From Apiotrichum sp. Y4204 (taxonomy: Eukaryota; Basidiomycota; Tremellomycetes; Trichosporonales; Trichosporonaceae), in contig JAMYHL010000060.1 in NCBI GenBank assembly GCA_025531455.1, positions 62,001 to 126,000 on the forward strand: 64,000 nt of DNA, in the 5' to 3' direction. The position numbers and the translations under genes were made by a program. Position 1 is the stretch's first letter. Each line of letters opens with the position of its first letter. Of this stretch, positions 1 to 13,909 are shown piece after piece. Below the pieces are notes generated by a model. The model saw only the letters and a list, made by a program, of their open reading frames with translations. It was not told the origin of the DNA and did not search any database.

Positions 1-349
1 GGGGGAAGAGGGCTGGGGCGGGTTTTCGCCAGCTGGCTGGCTGTCAGTCGACCGTACCAGCCCAGAGTCCCACCACACGGCCCAGAGTCCCCCACTGTGC
101 GTGCGCGGTGTGCGAGTGTCCTTGTGCGCCATCCTTCTGAGTCTTTGTACGACCTCCAACCCGTCAAGCAACAGTGAGTCGGCCCCCGCCAACAGCGACC
201 AGCAGCCCGAGTCCGACCCCGAATTCGCGTCCGCGAGGCGATGAGCGCCATCTTTGCCGGCCATCCCGTTGGACCGATGCTCGCGGACGAAGGGGCTGCT
301 GTGTTGAAGGCTTGATTCGGGGAACTGTGATGCTGACGACGCAGAAAAA
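1..349 (+). promoter_or_regulatory. RPL19 upstream region with probable 5'UTR intron
   Basis: This is the upstream region and leader of the eL19 gene. A good donor (ACA|GTGAGT at 174) and an acceptor (GACGCAG ending at 344), with CTGAC just before it, suggest a 171-nt intron in the 5'UTR that ends six bases before the ATG. This is inferred from splice signals only. I see no gene before it within the window. Confidence 0.5.
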
Positions 350-1313
350 ATGGTGTCCAACCTCTCCCAGCAGAAGCGTCTGGCTGCGTCGGTTGCCGGT
401 GTCGGCAAGCGCAAGAGTGAGTAGGACGGAAGTGCATTGCGGCCCTCGTGGATCGCGGACAGAACAGACACGCGGTGGCGGATGAACATCGGGCGACATG
501 GGCGTGGGAAATGGTGGAGCGGGAGCGTCGTCGTCTGAGCGGAGGCAGCGCCTTCTTCGTCGTTGTCGCATTGCGTGTGCGTCATACGACACACGTTTGG
601 CGAGACCGCGCACCAGGACCGTTGAGAATCGCCCGAGATGGATGGCCGCAGCGCACCCTCAAAATTCTCTCCACTTTTGCTAACATCGCAGTCTGGCTTG
701 ACCCCCAGGAGGCCGCCGAGATCGCTCAGGCCAACTCGCGCTCCGGTGTCCGCAAGCTCCTGAAGGACGGCCACATCATCGTCAAGCCGACCCTCATCCA
801 CTCGCGCGCCCGCACCCGTGAGCACCTCGCCTCCAAGCGCCTTGGTCGCCACACCGGCGCCGGTAAGCGCAAGGGTACCGCCGAGGCCCGTATGCCCACC
901 AAGGTCCAGTGGCTCCGTCGCATGCGTGTCCTCCGTCGTCTTCTCCGCAAGTACCGTGAGGCTGGCAAGATCGACAAGCACCTGTGGGTATCGAATCGAG
1001 TCCAAGGAGACTTCTCGGATCCGAACTTTCACGGAAGGAGTCTCCTAGGATCCGAACTGCGCGACTGCCAGACGCTGACCTCAGCTACCACTCCCTTTAC
1101 CTCAAGGCCAAGGGTAACACCTTCAAGAACAAGCGCGTTCTTATGGAGCACATCCACAAGGCCAAGGCCGAGAAGCTCCGTACCAAGCACCTCGCCGACC
1201 AGATGGAGGCTCGCCGCATCAAGAACAAGGCTATGCGCGAGCGTCGTGCTCAGCGCCTCGCCGAGAAGCGCGCCGCCATTCTCGAGGTCGAGCGCGAGGA
1301 GGAGCAGCAGTAA
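350..1313 (+). CDS. RPL19: 60S ribosomal protein L19 (eL19)
   Basis: Structural protein of the large cytosolic ribosomal subunit. Three exons, 350-416, 692-983 and 1085-1313, give 195 residues, normal for eL19. The start reads [20 protein letters not shown], followed after intron 1 by [20 protein letters not shown], and the strongly basic C-terminus ([14 protein letters not shown]) is typical of the family. The phase of each junction restores the expected family sequence: ATC (Ile) across intron 1, and CTC-TAC-CAC (LYH) across intron 2. Intron 2 uses the donor GTGGGT and holds a small repeat/inverted-repeat structure, described separately. The gene converges on NDUFAF5, whose stop lies 217 bp downstream. 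Family assignment is near certain; exon 2/3 boundaries are very likely. Confidence 0.95.
984..1084 (+). repeat. RPL19 intron 2 with internal direct and inverted repeats
   Basis: This 101-nt intron holds two copies of a GGATCCGAACT-like sequence (around 1017-1027 and 1049-1059). It also holds complementary arms GGAGAC (about 1007) and GTCTCC (about 1042) that could form a hairpin. Seen directly in the sequence; any function is unknown. Confidence 0.5.
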
Positions 1314-1530
1314 GCGTCGTTGCATACTGCCTTTGTAGGATAGTCATGGAGCCCAAGGGGTTTACATTGCACTGCACTGTCGGGCCACATGTTCTCTTCC
1401 TATTGAGTAGGATGTGTTGCGGAAGGCAGGAGCGAAAAGTCTGAGGCACTGAGGCAACAATAACATCGTCAACTACAGAGTGTGGTGCTACTTTGCTATG
1501 GACCCGGACAGCAAGATGCCAAGGGGACTC

Positions 1531-2909
1531 TTACAAGACGTCCTTGAGACTAGTCTTGGCACTGCCCCGCTCGAGTGGCTTGGGCTGAGTGGGCGAGGGC
1601 CTCCAGCCCACGAAGAAGATCATCTGGAATGTTGCAGGAACTGTACCGTCTTCGTTACCGTACAACTCTGCGAGGTGGAAAGTCAGCGGCTCGGTGGCGC
1701 GAAAGACAAAATATTGTCACCAGCTTACCCTTGTAAATCGCTTCAGTGGCAATCAAAACATCGCGGCTGATCTGGGACCTCCGCCCGAGAATAGCATTGG
1801 ACTCGCCCATGTCGCGCAGGTCAGCAATCAGCTCCCACATAGAAGGATAGTTGATTGTGACATCGTCCGTATCGATGGTGGTGAGGGTGAAGCCAGCCCG
1901 GTTCAATAGCGAAGGAGCATCGGTTGGGTCTGTAGTCAGGTACACTGTAGCGAACATATCAGAACCTACTGATCATTGGGCTGACACGGTTGGCGATACC
2001 ACCACGACGCTCTTGCTCAGCCAGTTGCAGAGAGGTCCGGAGCTCAAAGAGAGTGTCGCCTCCAAGGACGGCTCCGATAAAAACACCATCCGGTCTCAGG
2101 AGATGACGTATCTGGGTGAATGCACCTTCGTGTCAGAACCATTGTCATAACTCGTGCAGCAGCATTCTCACCAACGATATCTCCCACCCAATGCAGACCA
2201 CCGGCACTGACAACCGCGTCGATAGTCCCCGCCAAGGGCGCAATCTTGGGATCGTTCAGAAAGTTTGAAGGTGAGGCCTCAATCCTCTCAACAGGGTCTG
2301 ACTGGTGAGTGGAGTCCATGACCAGTTAAGCTGCAGAGCTCACATGCGAACGACTCGTCGTTGTCGCGGTTCAACGCTTCCAGGCTGGGCTCGACCATGA
2401 TCCAGCGGCGCTTCGTTTGACCAACAACGCCCGGACCCTCAGCGGAAGGATGCAGGTTGTCGCCAAGCACGTCCTGAAGCATGCGGGTAAGCTGTCCTGC
2501 ATGGGATGACAGTTCCACAAAAGACGATGGCGGCACTTTCAAATCCTGACATTATAAGCATTTTGTCTCTGTGCAATGACGAGAATCACCTCACCTCGAC
2601 GCGTTCACAGATTCTGTCCGCAACCTCCTCTCGGAGGTAGTCCAGAACAGATGGTTCAGATCCACCCGCGTTCGCCTCCTCCTGAAGACGAAGGACAGCA
2701 CGATCCCGTTGACGGAATTTCGCAGGCTCATCAAACACCTCATAAGCTGTAGGCGGCGGAGGACTGTCTGGCGACAACGAGGCATATGTGCGATGAGCTG
2801 ACCGAGACGCTGCTGCTGCCGAGACGGTCGCACATGCGGTCGCGGCAGGAGCACCGCTCACCAGACGCCGTGCCGCGCCTTGACGGAGAGCCAGATGACG
2901 AAGAAACAT
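1531..2909 (-). CDS. NDUFAF5: NDUFAF5-like mitochondrial complex I assembly factor
   Basis: Class I SAM methyltransferase-fold protein that assists early assembly of respiratory complex I in the mitochondrial matrix; the animal protein hydroxylates an arginine of NDUFS7. Six exons on the minus strand (2595-2909, 2344-2545, 2172-2297, 1970-2125, 1729-1929, 1531-1667) give 378 residues. The N-terminus is Arg/Ala/Ser-rich, like a mitochondrial presequence. Family blocks follow in order: [79 protein letters not shown] and [15 protein letters not shown]. Odd point: the stretch where the glycine-rich SAM loop is expected reads [10 protein letters not shown], so the canonical DxGxGxG is degenerate. 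It is divergent with QCR10 over a 334-bp gap. Confidence 0.88.
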
Positions 2910-3243
2910 CTCTGTGACGAGTATGCAGTGTGAGATCTGTGAGACGGAGGATGAGAAGCGTGATTCTGTTACTGCTGGTCTTGACGAACGAGGTCAACCT
3001 CCACCCGCATGTCCACACCCAATTATCAGATCCAGTTCAGTTGAAATATACCTTACATATTACTTAAAAATTACACGTAATTATTTTCTCTCATTGGGCA
3101 TTGGCCTGGCCTTCCCGCCATTGCCTCGCGCCTCGCTCCCCTCGCTCCTCGGCGCCGTGCCCGCTTCGTTCCGAACGCAATTGGCCGACAACGATTCGTT
3201 CTCTTTCAACACCACCTCTACCCCAGTCGTCGTCGCCATCGCC
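2910..3243. promoter_or_regulatory. Divergent NDUFAF5/QCR10 promoter region
   Basis: This 334-bp gap separates two divergent start codons. It contains an AT-rich stretch around 3045-3090 within otherwise GC-rich DNA. No consensus site was recognised with confidence. Confidence 0.5.
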
Positions 3244-3810
3244 ATGCCCTACCAGCTCAAGTTCCACGGCCAGCCCGTGAGTATACTGCGGCACCCAACG
3301 CGGACAGAAATTCATCGGTCGTCGCATGCTCGGTGGTGCGCGTGGAAAACGCGATCCACAACTTGACGATCAACCGACTGTCGTTCCGCAACACTTGTAG
3401 CAGCTTGACTGACTTTCACAGCACATCGGCCGCTTCTCCCCCGAGTACGCATTGAATCCGATCGTTCTACACGAGTACTGACCATGCCCTCACTCTTCGT
3501 TTTGCGCAACTGTCTTTGAACGCTCTACCGGAAACAGGTTCTTCCGTCCTTTCGGTCCCTCGGCCCTGTTCTGGGGCGCTGGTGCCGGCTTCGCGGTGAC
3601 TCTCTTCCTTAGCTCGGTTCCTCTCTTCAAGAAGGATGTTCTCCAGAAGATCCCCGTCGTGCGTATCAATAAGTGGACTTGAAAGTTGGTTGCAGTTGGC
3701 TGACGTTTCCTAGATCAACGACTACTTCACCGGTATGGCCTGTCGTAGCAGGCATTTCGAGATGCTGACATGTACCAGACAAGACCCCCGACGCGGACAA
3801 GCCCTTCTAA
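3244..3810 (+). CDS. QCR10: Cytochrome b-c1 complex subunit 10
   Basis: Small accessory subunit of respiratory complex III in the mitochondrial inner membrane. Five exons, 3244-3276, 3422-3444, 3538-3658, 3714-3732 and 3779-3810, give 75 residues, close to the 77 of the yeast subunit. The spliced protein starts MPYQLKFHGQPHIGRFSPEF, has one hydrophobic segment (ALFWGAGAGFAVTLFL, about residues 28-46) and ends with the family-like tail DKTPDADKPF. Exons 2 and 4 are micro-exons of 23 and 19 nt, so simple ORF calling misses this gene. The exon 2 donor is GTACGC, a weaker site chosen because it alone restores the frame and the family sequence (SPEFFRPFGP). Confidence 0.85.
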
Positions 3811-5670
3811 ATGAATCTAGAGCTTTGGAGATGCTTAAAGCGACGAATGTACTGTCGTTTTGGCTGCTGTTCCCGCTGTCGACAACCAAACAGCGGGCGG
3901 TGCATTGTTTCGTTGCGTGGCAATATTGACGGACAGTTTGGAGCGAGTTCGCGGCTTGACCGATCTGACTTGCTGATATCAGTCCGAGCTGACTCGTGAA
4001 CAAAGAAGACACGAAGACTACAGAGTTGCCTACCGTGCCGCGGTGCTCTGGAATCCGTCACGGCTGCCAAGACGACTTCCAACATCGTCGATGGGAACCA
4101 GTACTAACTTGTTTACTGAGGTGAACCGACCAATCGACCGCGAGGATCACAGCGGCATTGACCATCACATCAGACAGATAAGGACCGCAGGCATTGACAT
4201 CGGATGAATTAGCCAACCTCGCTCTTGAGCTGATAAGCAGCCACCAAAGCGCATAGCAGTTTCCGCTCTTGTTATCAAGCTTAATCGTACCGCTTGAGCC
4301 TGGGGACCAGTGCAGGGCCATACTGCTCGTGTACAGTCTTTCAATGTCCTTGTGGCGATACATTGCAGATGGTGGAACCGTTTTTCAGCCCTTGCTAGTC
4401 CTGTTCATACACAGTGCCAGGAGCATATCCCCCCCCCCATTCATAATGCTCTGCTTGTCAGAACGATAGCATGAATGACTGCTCCATGTTTTGGTCAACT
4501 GTCGGGAGGAACGGGGCTACAGATGATCGGCCCATGGGTGTACCCCTTACGGGGATTCAGAGAGGGTGTCCCATTCTGGGTACAGATTATGGGGTGGTGT
4601 ATGCATGCTTCTGCTTAAGTAGTCGTATGTTGAATACCAATGGAGTCTACAGTGTATACATTACAGTTCCACATGGCCCACAATGAGAATGCATGAGATA
4701 GCTAGAGAAACTGTATCGTTGCACGGGGTTCTGATCGTTCTGACCATAGAGAGGTTGTAGAGGTTGGTTGGTTCGCTGGCTGGCCTGGTGGCCTAGGCCT
4801 GGATCTTCCTGGATATCTGGAATCATAACGTTTGAGGTTCCCTGTCGGTTCTGCTCCCATGCAGGCCATGTATCCCTAGCTCATAGGGGGTGCATTGCAC
4901 CTTGCACCATGCGCACCATGCGCACCGCGCACCGTGCACCGTGCACCAGCCGCCAGCTGCGCAGTCTTCATTACCCCCACCCAGTCACCATATGAAATCG
5001 CCATGCTGTATACTGTATGAATCACCACCATGCACCATGCACCATTCAGTAGTCATACAGCTGTCGTCGGCACAGTCGGCACACAAACCAACCAACTCGA
5101 TCCTCTCTCGCACAATCAGCGCATCTTCTAACTTATCACTCCGCCCCCCTGCGCAAGCTTGCAGCAGACGGCCTGATCAACTACTGCACGTGCTACACAG
5201 CTCAACACCGGCAACACCACGGCATACATACACAGTGCACGCAGTGCACACATACATACACGCGCACGCATCCTTCACTTCTCAATAACTCGCCCAATAT
5301 AGCATCTTTCAACAGCCCATGCTCACCCATCTCGACTCGCGAGCTAAACTGTCGACTGTGTAAGCAAGCATTGCGGTTGCTTGACCTATCCAACATTCCG
5401 ACTTTGCCATCCTACAATCCCGTTCAGCTCCCCACGACTCTTATCGGTCCCTATCTTGCATCCGCATTCCGGCGCTTTATGGTGCAGGCAGTCAATGTGC
5501 CTTTGATTCCCTCATCGAGTCTATAAGCAGCCTGCGTGTCGACTCATCACTAGGTGAACATACCGAGGGGAACCTCATAGACTCGATCCAATACCATTTT
5601 GCTGCCATCCACCACGCCAACACTCTCCGACCGCCGGCCCGACAACTGCTCTTCCTCACATGTTCAAAAG
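3811..5670. other. Gene-free stretch upstream of SSK2
   Basis: I recognise no gene in these 1.86 kb. It holds a C8-9 run near 4430, CAC/GCA-rich simple repeats (annotated separately) and, toward the end, probably the SSK2 promoter and leader. Small open frames here look random. Confidence 0.5.
4889..5048. repeat. Imperfect GCACCATGC/GCACCGTGC repeats
   Basis: Around 4889-4951 a 9-10 nt unit of the form GCACCATGC or GCACCGTGC recurs about seven times, and a shorter array of CACCATGCACCATG appears at 5026-5046. Many units contain ATG, so if transcribed they would form upstream AUGs. Seen directly; role unknown. Confidence 0.7.
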
Positions 5671-8600
5671 ATGGCCGACATAACGTCTCCCACGCAGGCC
5701 TCTGTAGGAGACGACCAGACGGTCACAACCAAGAGTCGCCGGAAGGTGCGCATGTTCGCTCAAGACTCTTCGTCCAGTGACGAGGGAGCTGCCATCGAGC
5801 AACCGGCCAAACTCAATGACGACAGTGAGTGGTTCCTTCTGCCAAGAAAGAGACTAACATTGAAGTTGCGACCTCCCCTGGACACCTTCGTTCATCATCA
5901 TTTCCTGGATCTAGCGCGTCTCAATCATCTCGTAGCGCAACGCAGCCGAAACTGAGCCGCGCTTCAACCTATCGAAGTACCAACGCCGCCCCTCCGCCAT
6001 CAGCCCCTGCTACTTATTCTCAATGGCGAGGCAAGCATCGAAGCGAATCGAATGCTCGCCCGCCGCACCGTTCCATGAGTGTGCGTCGATCGCGAGGCCT
6101 GGTCCGGGAACTGGATCCGGATGCCGATTACGCACGTGGGGACGACTGGGATTCGGATGGGGATGATGTTGAGGCCATAGAGGGCACTCATGGACGTCCC
6201 GTTAGGGCCCTGGCGGCAGAGGCGACACGACGCGGTGAAGCGCCGCCAGGATTTGGACTCGTCGGTGGGAAGGGCGATGTTGATTTTGCCAGCACGGGTG
6301 TCGGTCAACCCAAGAGCCTCATTTTGGCAACGCCGCCACCAGATGCAGCTGGACCGGAGGAGGGCAACGAGCGATTGGAGTGGCAAAGCATGCTTGCTAG
6401 CGTCCTTGGCGGCGACATTCTGCGCGGCGAGAGCTCTCGTATCGGCGTCGAACTTCCTTCCAACGAATCGTTCCGCAAAACCATTGCGCAAAACCTCTGG
6501 TGGCAAATCCGGGCACGTCTCCGCAATCGTACCGAGGAAGAAGAAAAGCGGAGAGTCGAGCAACGTCGTAACAGAATTGTTGATCCGGTGCTCGAGGAGA
6601 TCGAGAACTTTTCCATAAAGTCGGACAGCGAAACGTCGGCCCTCGATCAAGTCGCTTACATCCTGCAAAAGCTTGATGTCGTTGAATCGTTGTATCCCAA
6701 TCAAAACAGGTTCCGCGTAGACAAACCGCTTTACGACTCGGAAAAGCTTCAGTCTCGCGTCGACGCATTATCCGCATGGTACTCAGTTGTCACTCAACTG
6801 CAATCGCAGCTTCACATTCTGCAAAAGTGGACAGGCACGGAAGACTTGGACATCACACGTCCCAACACTACGAAGGAAAAGGCGCTTGTAGGAAAGAACC
6901 GTTTCCATCCATTAGACGCCAAAGCTCGAGCACATGCGCAGAACGACGCTGCGGACGACTCGACATTCGTCGATCGTATCCTCAAAGAAGACTCCTTGCG
7001 CCGCACGTTCGAGAAGCGTATCTTCATGGACCAGTTGGCAACCATTCAAAGCGCCAAACAAACCCTTATCACGCATTCGCCATTATTTGACGAGCTCAAT
7101 CTTCCGCCGTTCCAATACGAGCTTCTTCGCATCATCTCCTTTCCTGGCCGCCTCATTATTGAAGCTCTTAAAACTCGTCTCCGGGCCGCTGAACGCCTTA
7201 CAAATCCTGACCTGATGGTTATTGACGACATGGCCAACTCATTCCGCAACTCGGTGTCGTTGGCTATCGTTATTCGGCGACAGTACGAGGAAATCGTCGC
7301 ACCTGACCCCGATCGTCGATGGAACATCCCCGACTCTTTTCCAGAGTCCTACCGTGAGGTGATTTTGAAGTGTATCAAAATGCACTTCAAGCTCCTCCAT
7401 TGGAAGCTCAAAGGAGGGTTCAAGGCCGTCTATTTCCGTGACACGGAGGTCCTTGAGGACGAATGGGAGTTCCTGTACGACGCAGCAGAAAGTGTCAAAG
7501 GTGTAGACCAGGTTGTGGCGGAAACATTGTGCAATCTCACCAACAAGCTCATGGGGCGCGTAACAAACTACTTCGACAGCTCTCTCCATGTTCCCGTTCC
7601 CATCGACTCGCCCGACTACGCCAAGCCAACTCGGTTGACTCTCCATGATGGACGCGCATTAGAACGGCAGGCGATGACGACGGAGCAGATGGTTACGTGG
7701 TATACGAAGATCCTGGATTCGATCAAGATGCGTTATCGAAAGTTGCAACGTTTCGCTCGCCGACTTACTCAACGGTTCGAAAACTCTGCCGAGTATTCGA
7801 TTGACGACGATGATACCGAACTTCTCGTTGAGCAGTTATACGAATCAGGACATTTTTTGGTGTACACGGACGCGTTCGAAGAACAGGGCACATACGTCTT
7901 TGCGGATGGCTCTTTGTGGAATCGACCCAACGACGTGCAACAACTGTTGTTCGGGGTGTTTGCTGTGAGCCTATCGACTGGTCATTCAAGACACGATCCC
8001 GATCTCCCTGAGGATACGCCGAATGAGGATGATGAGAACACGGCCTGTTACCTTCTTCTAGTATCACCACGAAAGAGCTTTGCGTGGACAGGAGCCGTAA
8101 TGACGCTGGATGACCTTTCGACAAACAAGAACGTCGATTTTGCGCTCGAGGATAGTCGAATCCGACTCGTCGCAGACGGACCTATGTCTCGCTTGACGTA
8201 TTGCAAGATGCTCTTCTTGCGTTCGTTCGTCAATCCAGAAACACAGATAGCGGCTCTCCAACCTAACTGTGTTGTCGAACAACAAGCCCACCTACCAAAG
8301 GTAAACAAGGAATTAAAGCGTATCGCAAGGTCGGCACATCGACTCTCGGAGTGTATCATTGAATCTGCGGCACATGTCAGCCGCACGTTGCGTGGCGGCC
8401 CCGGTACGCAAGATCTGATCGAGAACTGGTATCTTTTTGCCAGCGACCACGGTCATCGCGTCGCAATACACATGGACCACCAGGCATGGGCCCGCTTCAG
8501 TCGCCTACTCATGCGTCTCGCCATCAGCTGGGTTAGCTTTATTTGTGACCACTGTGATCCGACCGATCGTAAGACATTCCGCTGGACCGTCAACGCTCTC

Positions 8601-10344
8601 GAGTACGCCATGCTTATGACCCGTGGTAACAACATCCTTCATTTGACCCAGCAAGAGTTTTCACTGCTCCGGGCGAAGGTGGCCAATTGTATGACCCTGC
8701 TCATCTCCCACTTCGACATTTTGGGTGCACGGTCCTCCATAGAGGCGAAGAAGGAAGCCGAGAGACTGGAAGCCCTACGACACATGGCCCAGCTTTACGA
8801 ACAAAACGACGAGGACGATTGGTTGCTTCCTCGGACACCATCTCCGTCTTCCCAGCCAAAGATGCTCGCAGCTGCCGATCGTTCACTACGGTTATGTCGT
8901 GAACAACGTCTCGAACTCATCCAGCAGCTTGAAGAGCAACTGGCTGGGCTAAGCTCAGATCAACATCTCATTGGCCGTGTCTTGGATGAAGAGGTCAGCG
9001 AAGACCGAGCCCTGGTGTTCCTGGCGGCCAGCTCCAGCAACATCTCTTTGCGGTGGCAACAAGGCGGATTCATTGGCGGCGGTGCCAACGGTTCGGTTTA
9101 TCTTGGCTTCAATCTCGACTCTGGCGGCATCATGGCAGTCAAGGAAATTCGCGTGCAAGATATAACCAATTCTCCCGCTCTGTACAAGCAAATCAAGGAT
9201 GAAGCGGATGTGAGTGAGCTGAGCTGGGTGTATCTGACAAAACAGGTCATGCAGATGCTCTCGCATCCGAATATCGTCGACTACTATGGCATCGAAGTTC
9301 ATCGTGACCGCGTGTATATCTTCGAGGAGTACTGCCCGGGTGGTTCCCTCGCCAACCTGTTGGAACACGGACGAGTGGAAGACGAGGACGTGATTATGGT
9401 ATACACATGGCAAATGTTGCAGGGCCTGGAATACCTGCACTCCAAGGGCGTCGAACATCGTGACGTCAAGCCAGACAGTGGGTTTCTACGATGAGCTAAC
9501 ATGTTGACGCCAGATATTCTCCTGGGTGCTAACTCGGTCCTGAAGTATGTTGATTTCGGCGCAGCCAAAATCATTACAAAGGTCAATCGAACCATGGCAA
9601 AGACCCGGGCTATACGCGGAGGCGGCAACGCCGATGCCGGACCGGCCGTTATGAACTCTCTTGCCGGCACTCCCATGTACTTGGCGCCAGAGGTCATCAA
9701 GGGGGGAAAGAGCCGTCTTGGAGCCTCTGATATATGGTCTCTAGGTTGTGTGGTGCTGGAGGTGACAACTGGGTAAGCTGCACTGCACTGAACGAAGGCT
9801 GACCGCAGCCGCAAACCGTGGTCCAACCTCGACAATGAATGGGCCATCATGTTCCATATCGGTATTGCGACTCAGCATCCTCCACTGCCCGAGCCAGGCC
9901 AATTGTCTGAACTTGGTATAGACTTCATTGAACAATGTCTTACCCTGGATCCTCTCAAGAGACCGACCGCAAGTGAACTTCTTCATCATCCCTGGCTGTC
10001 GGCGATGCTGGAATTGGTAAGTGCTCCTTGCAACTCTCATACAGTCGCTAATGATCCAGGCTGTCGATGTCTCGCCGACTGCGTCAAGCATGCCTTCGAC
10101 ATTTGTGGGTTCAACTTTGGAACCTCAGGACGACGCTGGATTCTGCATTTCCACCCCTGGCTCCACGAGCACTCCACCGGTCATTCATTCGTCGCATGTG
10201 AATGTGGGGGGCGAGCCGAGTCCAACCTTTATCATCCCCGCACTTGCCTCACCATCTACGGCTCTACCAACTAGCTTAGCTCCGACATTATCGAAGGATC
10301 AGTCTGATCCCTCACTCGATCCTGTGGCGGAGCCTGCTCCATGA
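5671..10344 (+). CDS. SSK2: SSK2/SSK22-type MAP kinase kinase kinase (HOG pathway)
   Basis: MAPKKK that phosphorylates the Pbs2-type MAPKK in the high-osmolarity glycerol pathway, normally downstream of the Ssk1 response regulator. Six exons (5671-5824, 5866-9209, 9246-9477, 9514-9772, 9809-10016, 10060-10344) give 1,493 residues. The long N-terminal region of about 1,100 residues is the family regulatory part. The kinase domain follows: GGFIGGGANGSVYLG loop, AVKEI lysine near 1144, HRDVKPDN near 1236 (formed across intron 3), DFGAAK, and LAPEVIKGGKSRLG near 1300. The tail of about 100 residues is Ser/Thr/Pro-rich. Introns are 36-43 nt. Intron 2 (9210-9245) is 36 nt, in frame and stop-free, so it can be mistaken for coding; removal gives KDEADVMQMLSHPNIV, which fits the family. 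The chosen ATG is the first in the exon 1 frame. Confidence 0.93.
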
Positions 10345-11168
10345 ACTTGTGCATGTTTGTACTATCGCCCATCGCCTCGTTTCGTACCTGCCATCTCCTT
10401 CCTTCCCCTTCCCCCAATCTTGTGGTTACTGTTATCCAATTCCAAGTATATATCCCCTCTCTACTTGGTTGTCATTGTGCATGCGATTAATCTGATGTAT
10501 GGGGTTTTCATGCTTTCCTCGCTGCTGAACTTGTCTCATCTCATATCACTGCAAACGAGAGGGACAGCCACAAGAGGGAAGGACGGGGAGGGTCGACCTA
10601 TAATGACGTGTATTTGATGTCATGGATGTAATGCGGAATGCGTTTCAATTATGGGAGAGGATCATTTATGTAATTTATGTAGTGGTTTCAATGGAACTCA
10701 AGTTTTTCCTTAATGTTGCCACCCATCTATTAGTAAGGGTCGTCAATTGTAATATTCTACAATTGTGAGCTTCTGAGCTTCAAACACCACCTAATACTTC
10801 CAACAGCCTCGACTAATGAGACATGTCTTGATTGTCTCACAGCTGACCCACTTGATTACAATAAAGTTTTTTTTGTCCAGGAATTTTTGCATGCAGGAGT
10901 ACGCCAGCTCACACAGCGTTACCTAATGGCCTAATGCTACAGTGTACAGTGTACGGGGCGCACATGGCTGTGCTCTCGATAGCGACGAGCCACACACACC
11001 TTGCCCTTCCCCCCCCCCCTTCCCCCCCCCCCTTTGCCCTGCCCTGCCCTGCGCGTGTGCCACACCGTCTCTCCCTCCCCCACCACCTTTTTTTCCTTCA
11101 CCTTTCGTCTTCTCTTTCTTCTTCTTCAACTAGTTATAACGAGTCAACTAGTTGCATAAACCTTTCTG

Positions 11169-11691
11169 GTGAGTAAACCCTCTCTACTATCGCCATCCAC
11201 TCGACCGCAGTCTGTCCCATTCGCGCTTCTTGCCATCGACTCCGCCCGGACTCGATGCTTCGGACGGCATCGCCGCCAGTTGCGACGAAAACCAGACGGA
11301 TGGACAACATGATGTCGCCTGTCAGCGGCGAATGCTCTTGGGTGGTCGTGCTTCTTCATTGTTTACATTGTGTTGTGCAATAGCTGACCCACGTCCTCTC
11401 CTGCACAACCTGCATCTCAATCATCGATCTTCAATCATCAATCTTCAATCATCAATCTTCAATCTGTTTTGCACCTGTACGATGGGCGTTCATCATTCGG
11501 TCGTCCCACCCCCAACCCAACCACCAACCATCGTCGCACAACGCCACCGTGACCGCCACCACCACCATTCGGCCCCTCTGGTCTGAACCACACCTCCCCA
11601 CTGGTTTTCGTCTTATTGGTCTTGACTTTTTTTCATCTTGTCGTCTGACCTCACAAATGCTCAATCCTGCTTAACCTTTTACTATCTACAG
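11169..11691 (+). promoter_or_regulatory. Probable PAB1 5'UTR intron and A-rich leader
   Basis: A strong donor (CTG|GTGAGTAAAC at 11169) and a strong acceptor (TTTACTATCTACAG ending at 11691), preceded by GCTTAAC, suggest a 523-nt leader intron. The remaining leader, 11692-11826, is A-rich with A6 runs near 11698 and 11786 and AAAA near 11797. Known family biology: PABP mRNAs of animals carry A-rich leaders bound by PABP itself. Its use here is inference. Confidence 0.5.
11417..11467 (+). repeat. AATCATC/AATCTTC tandem repeat
   Basis: Three to four copies of a roughly 14-nt unit made of AATCATCAATCTTC, inside the presumed PAB1 leader intron. Confidence 0.75.
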
Positions 11692-11724
11692 CCCTCCAAA
11701 AAACCCACGTCAACGCCTCGCTAG

Positions 11725-13909
<2,185 letters not shown>

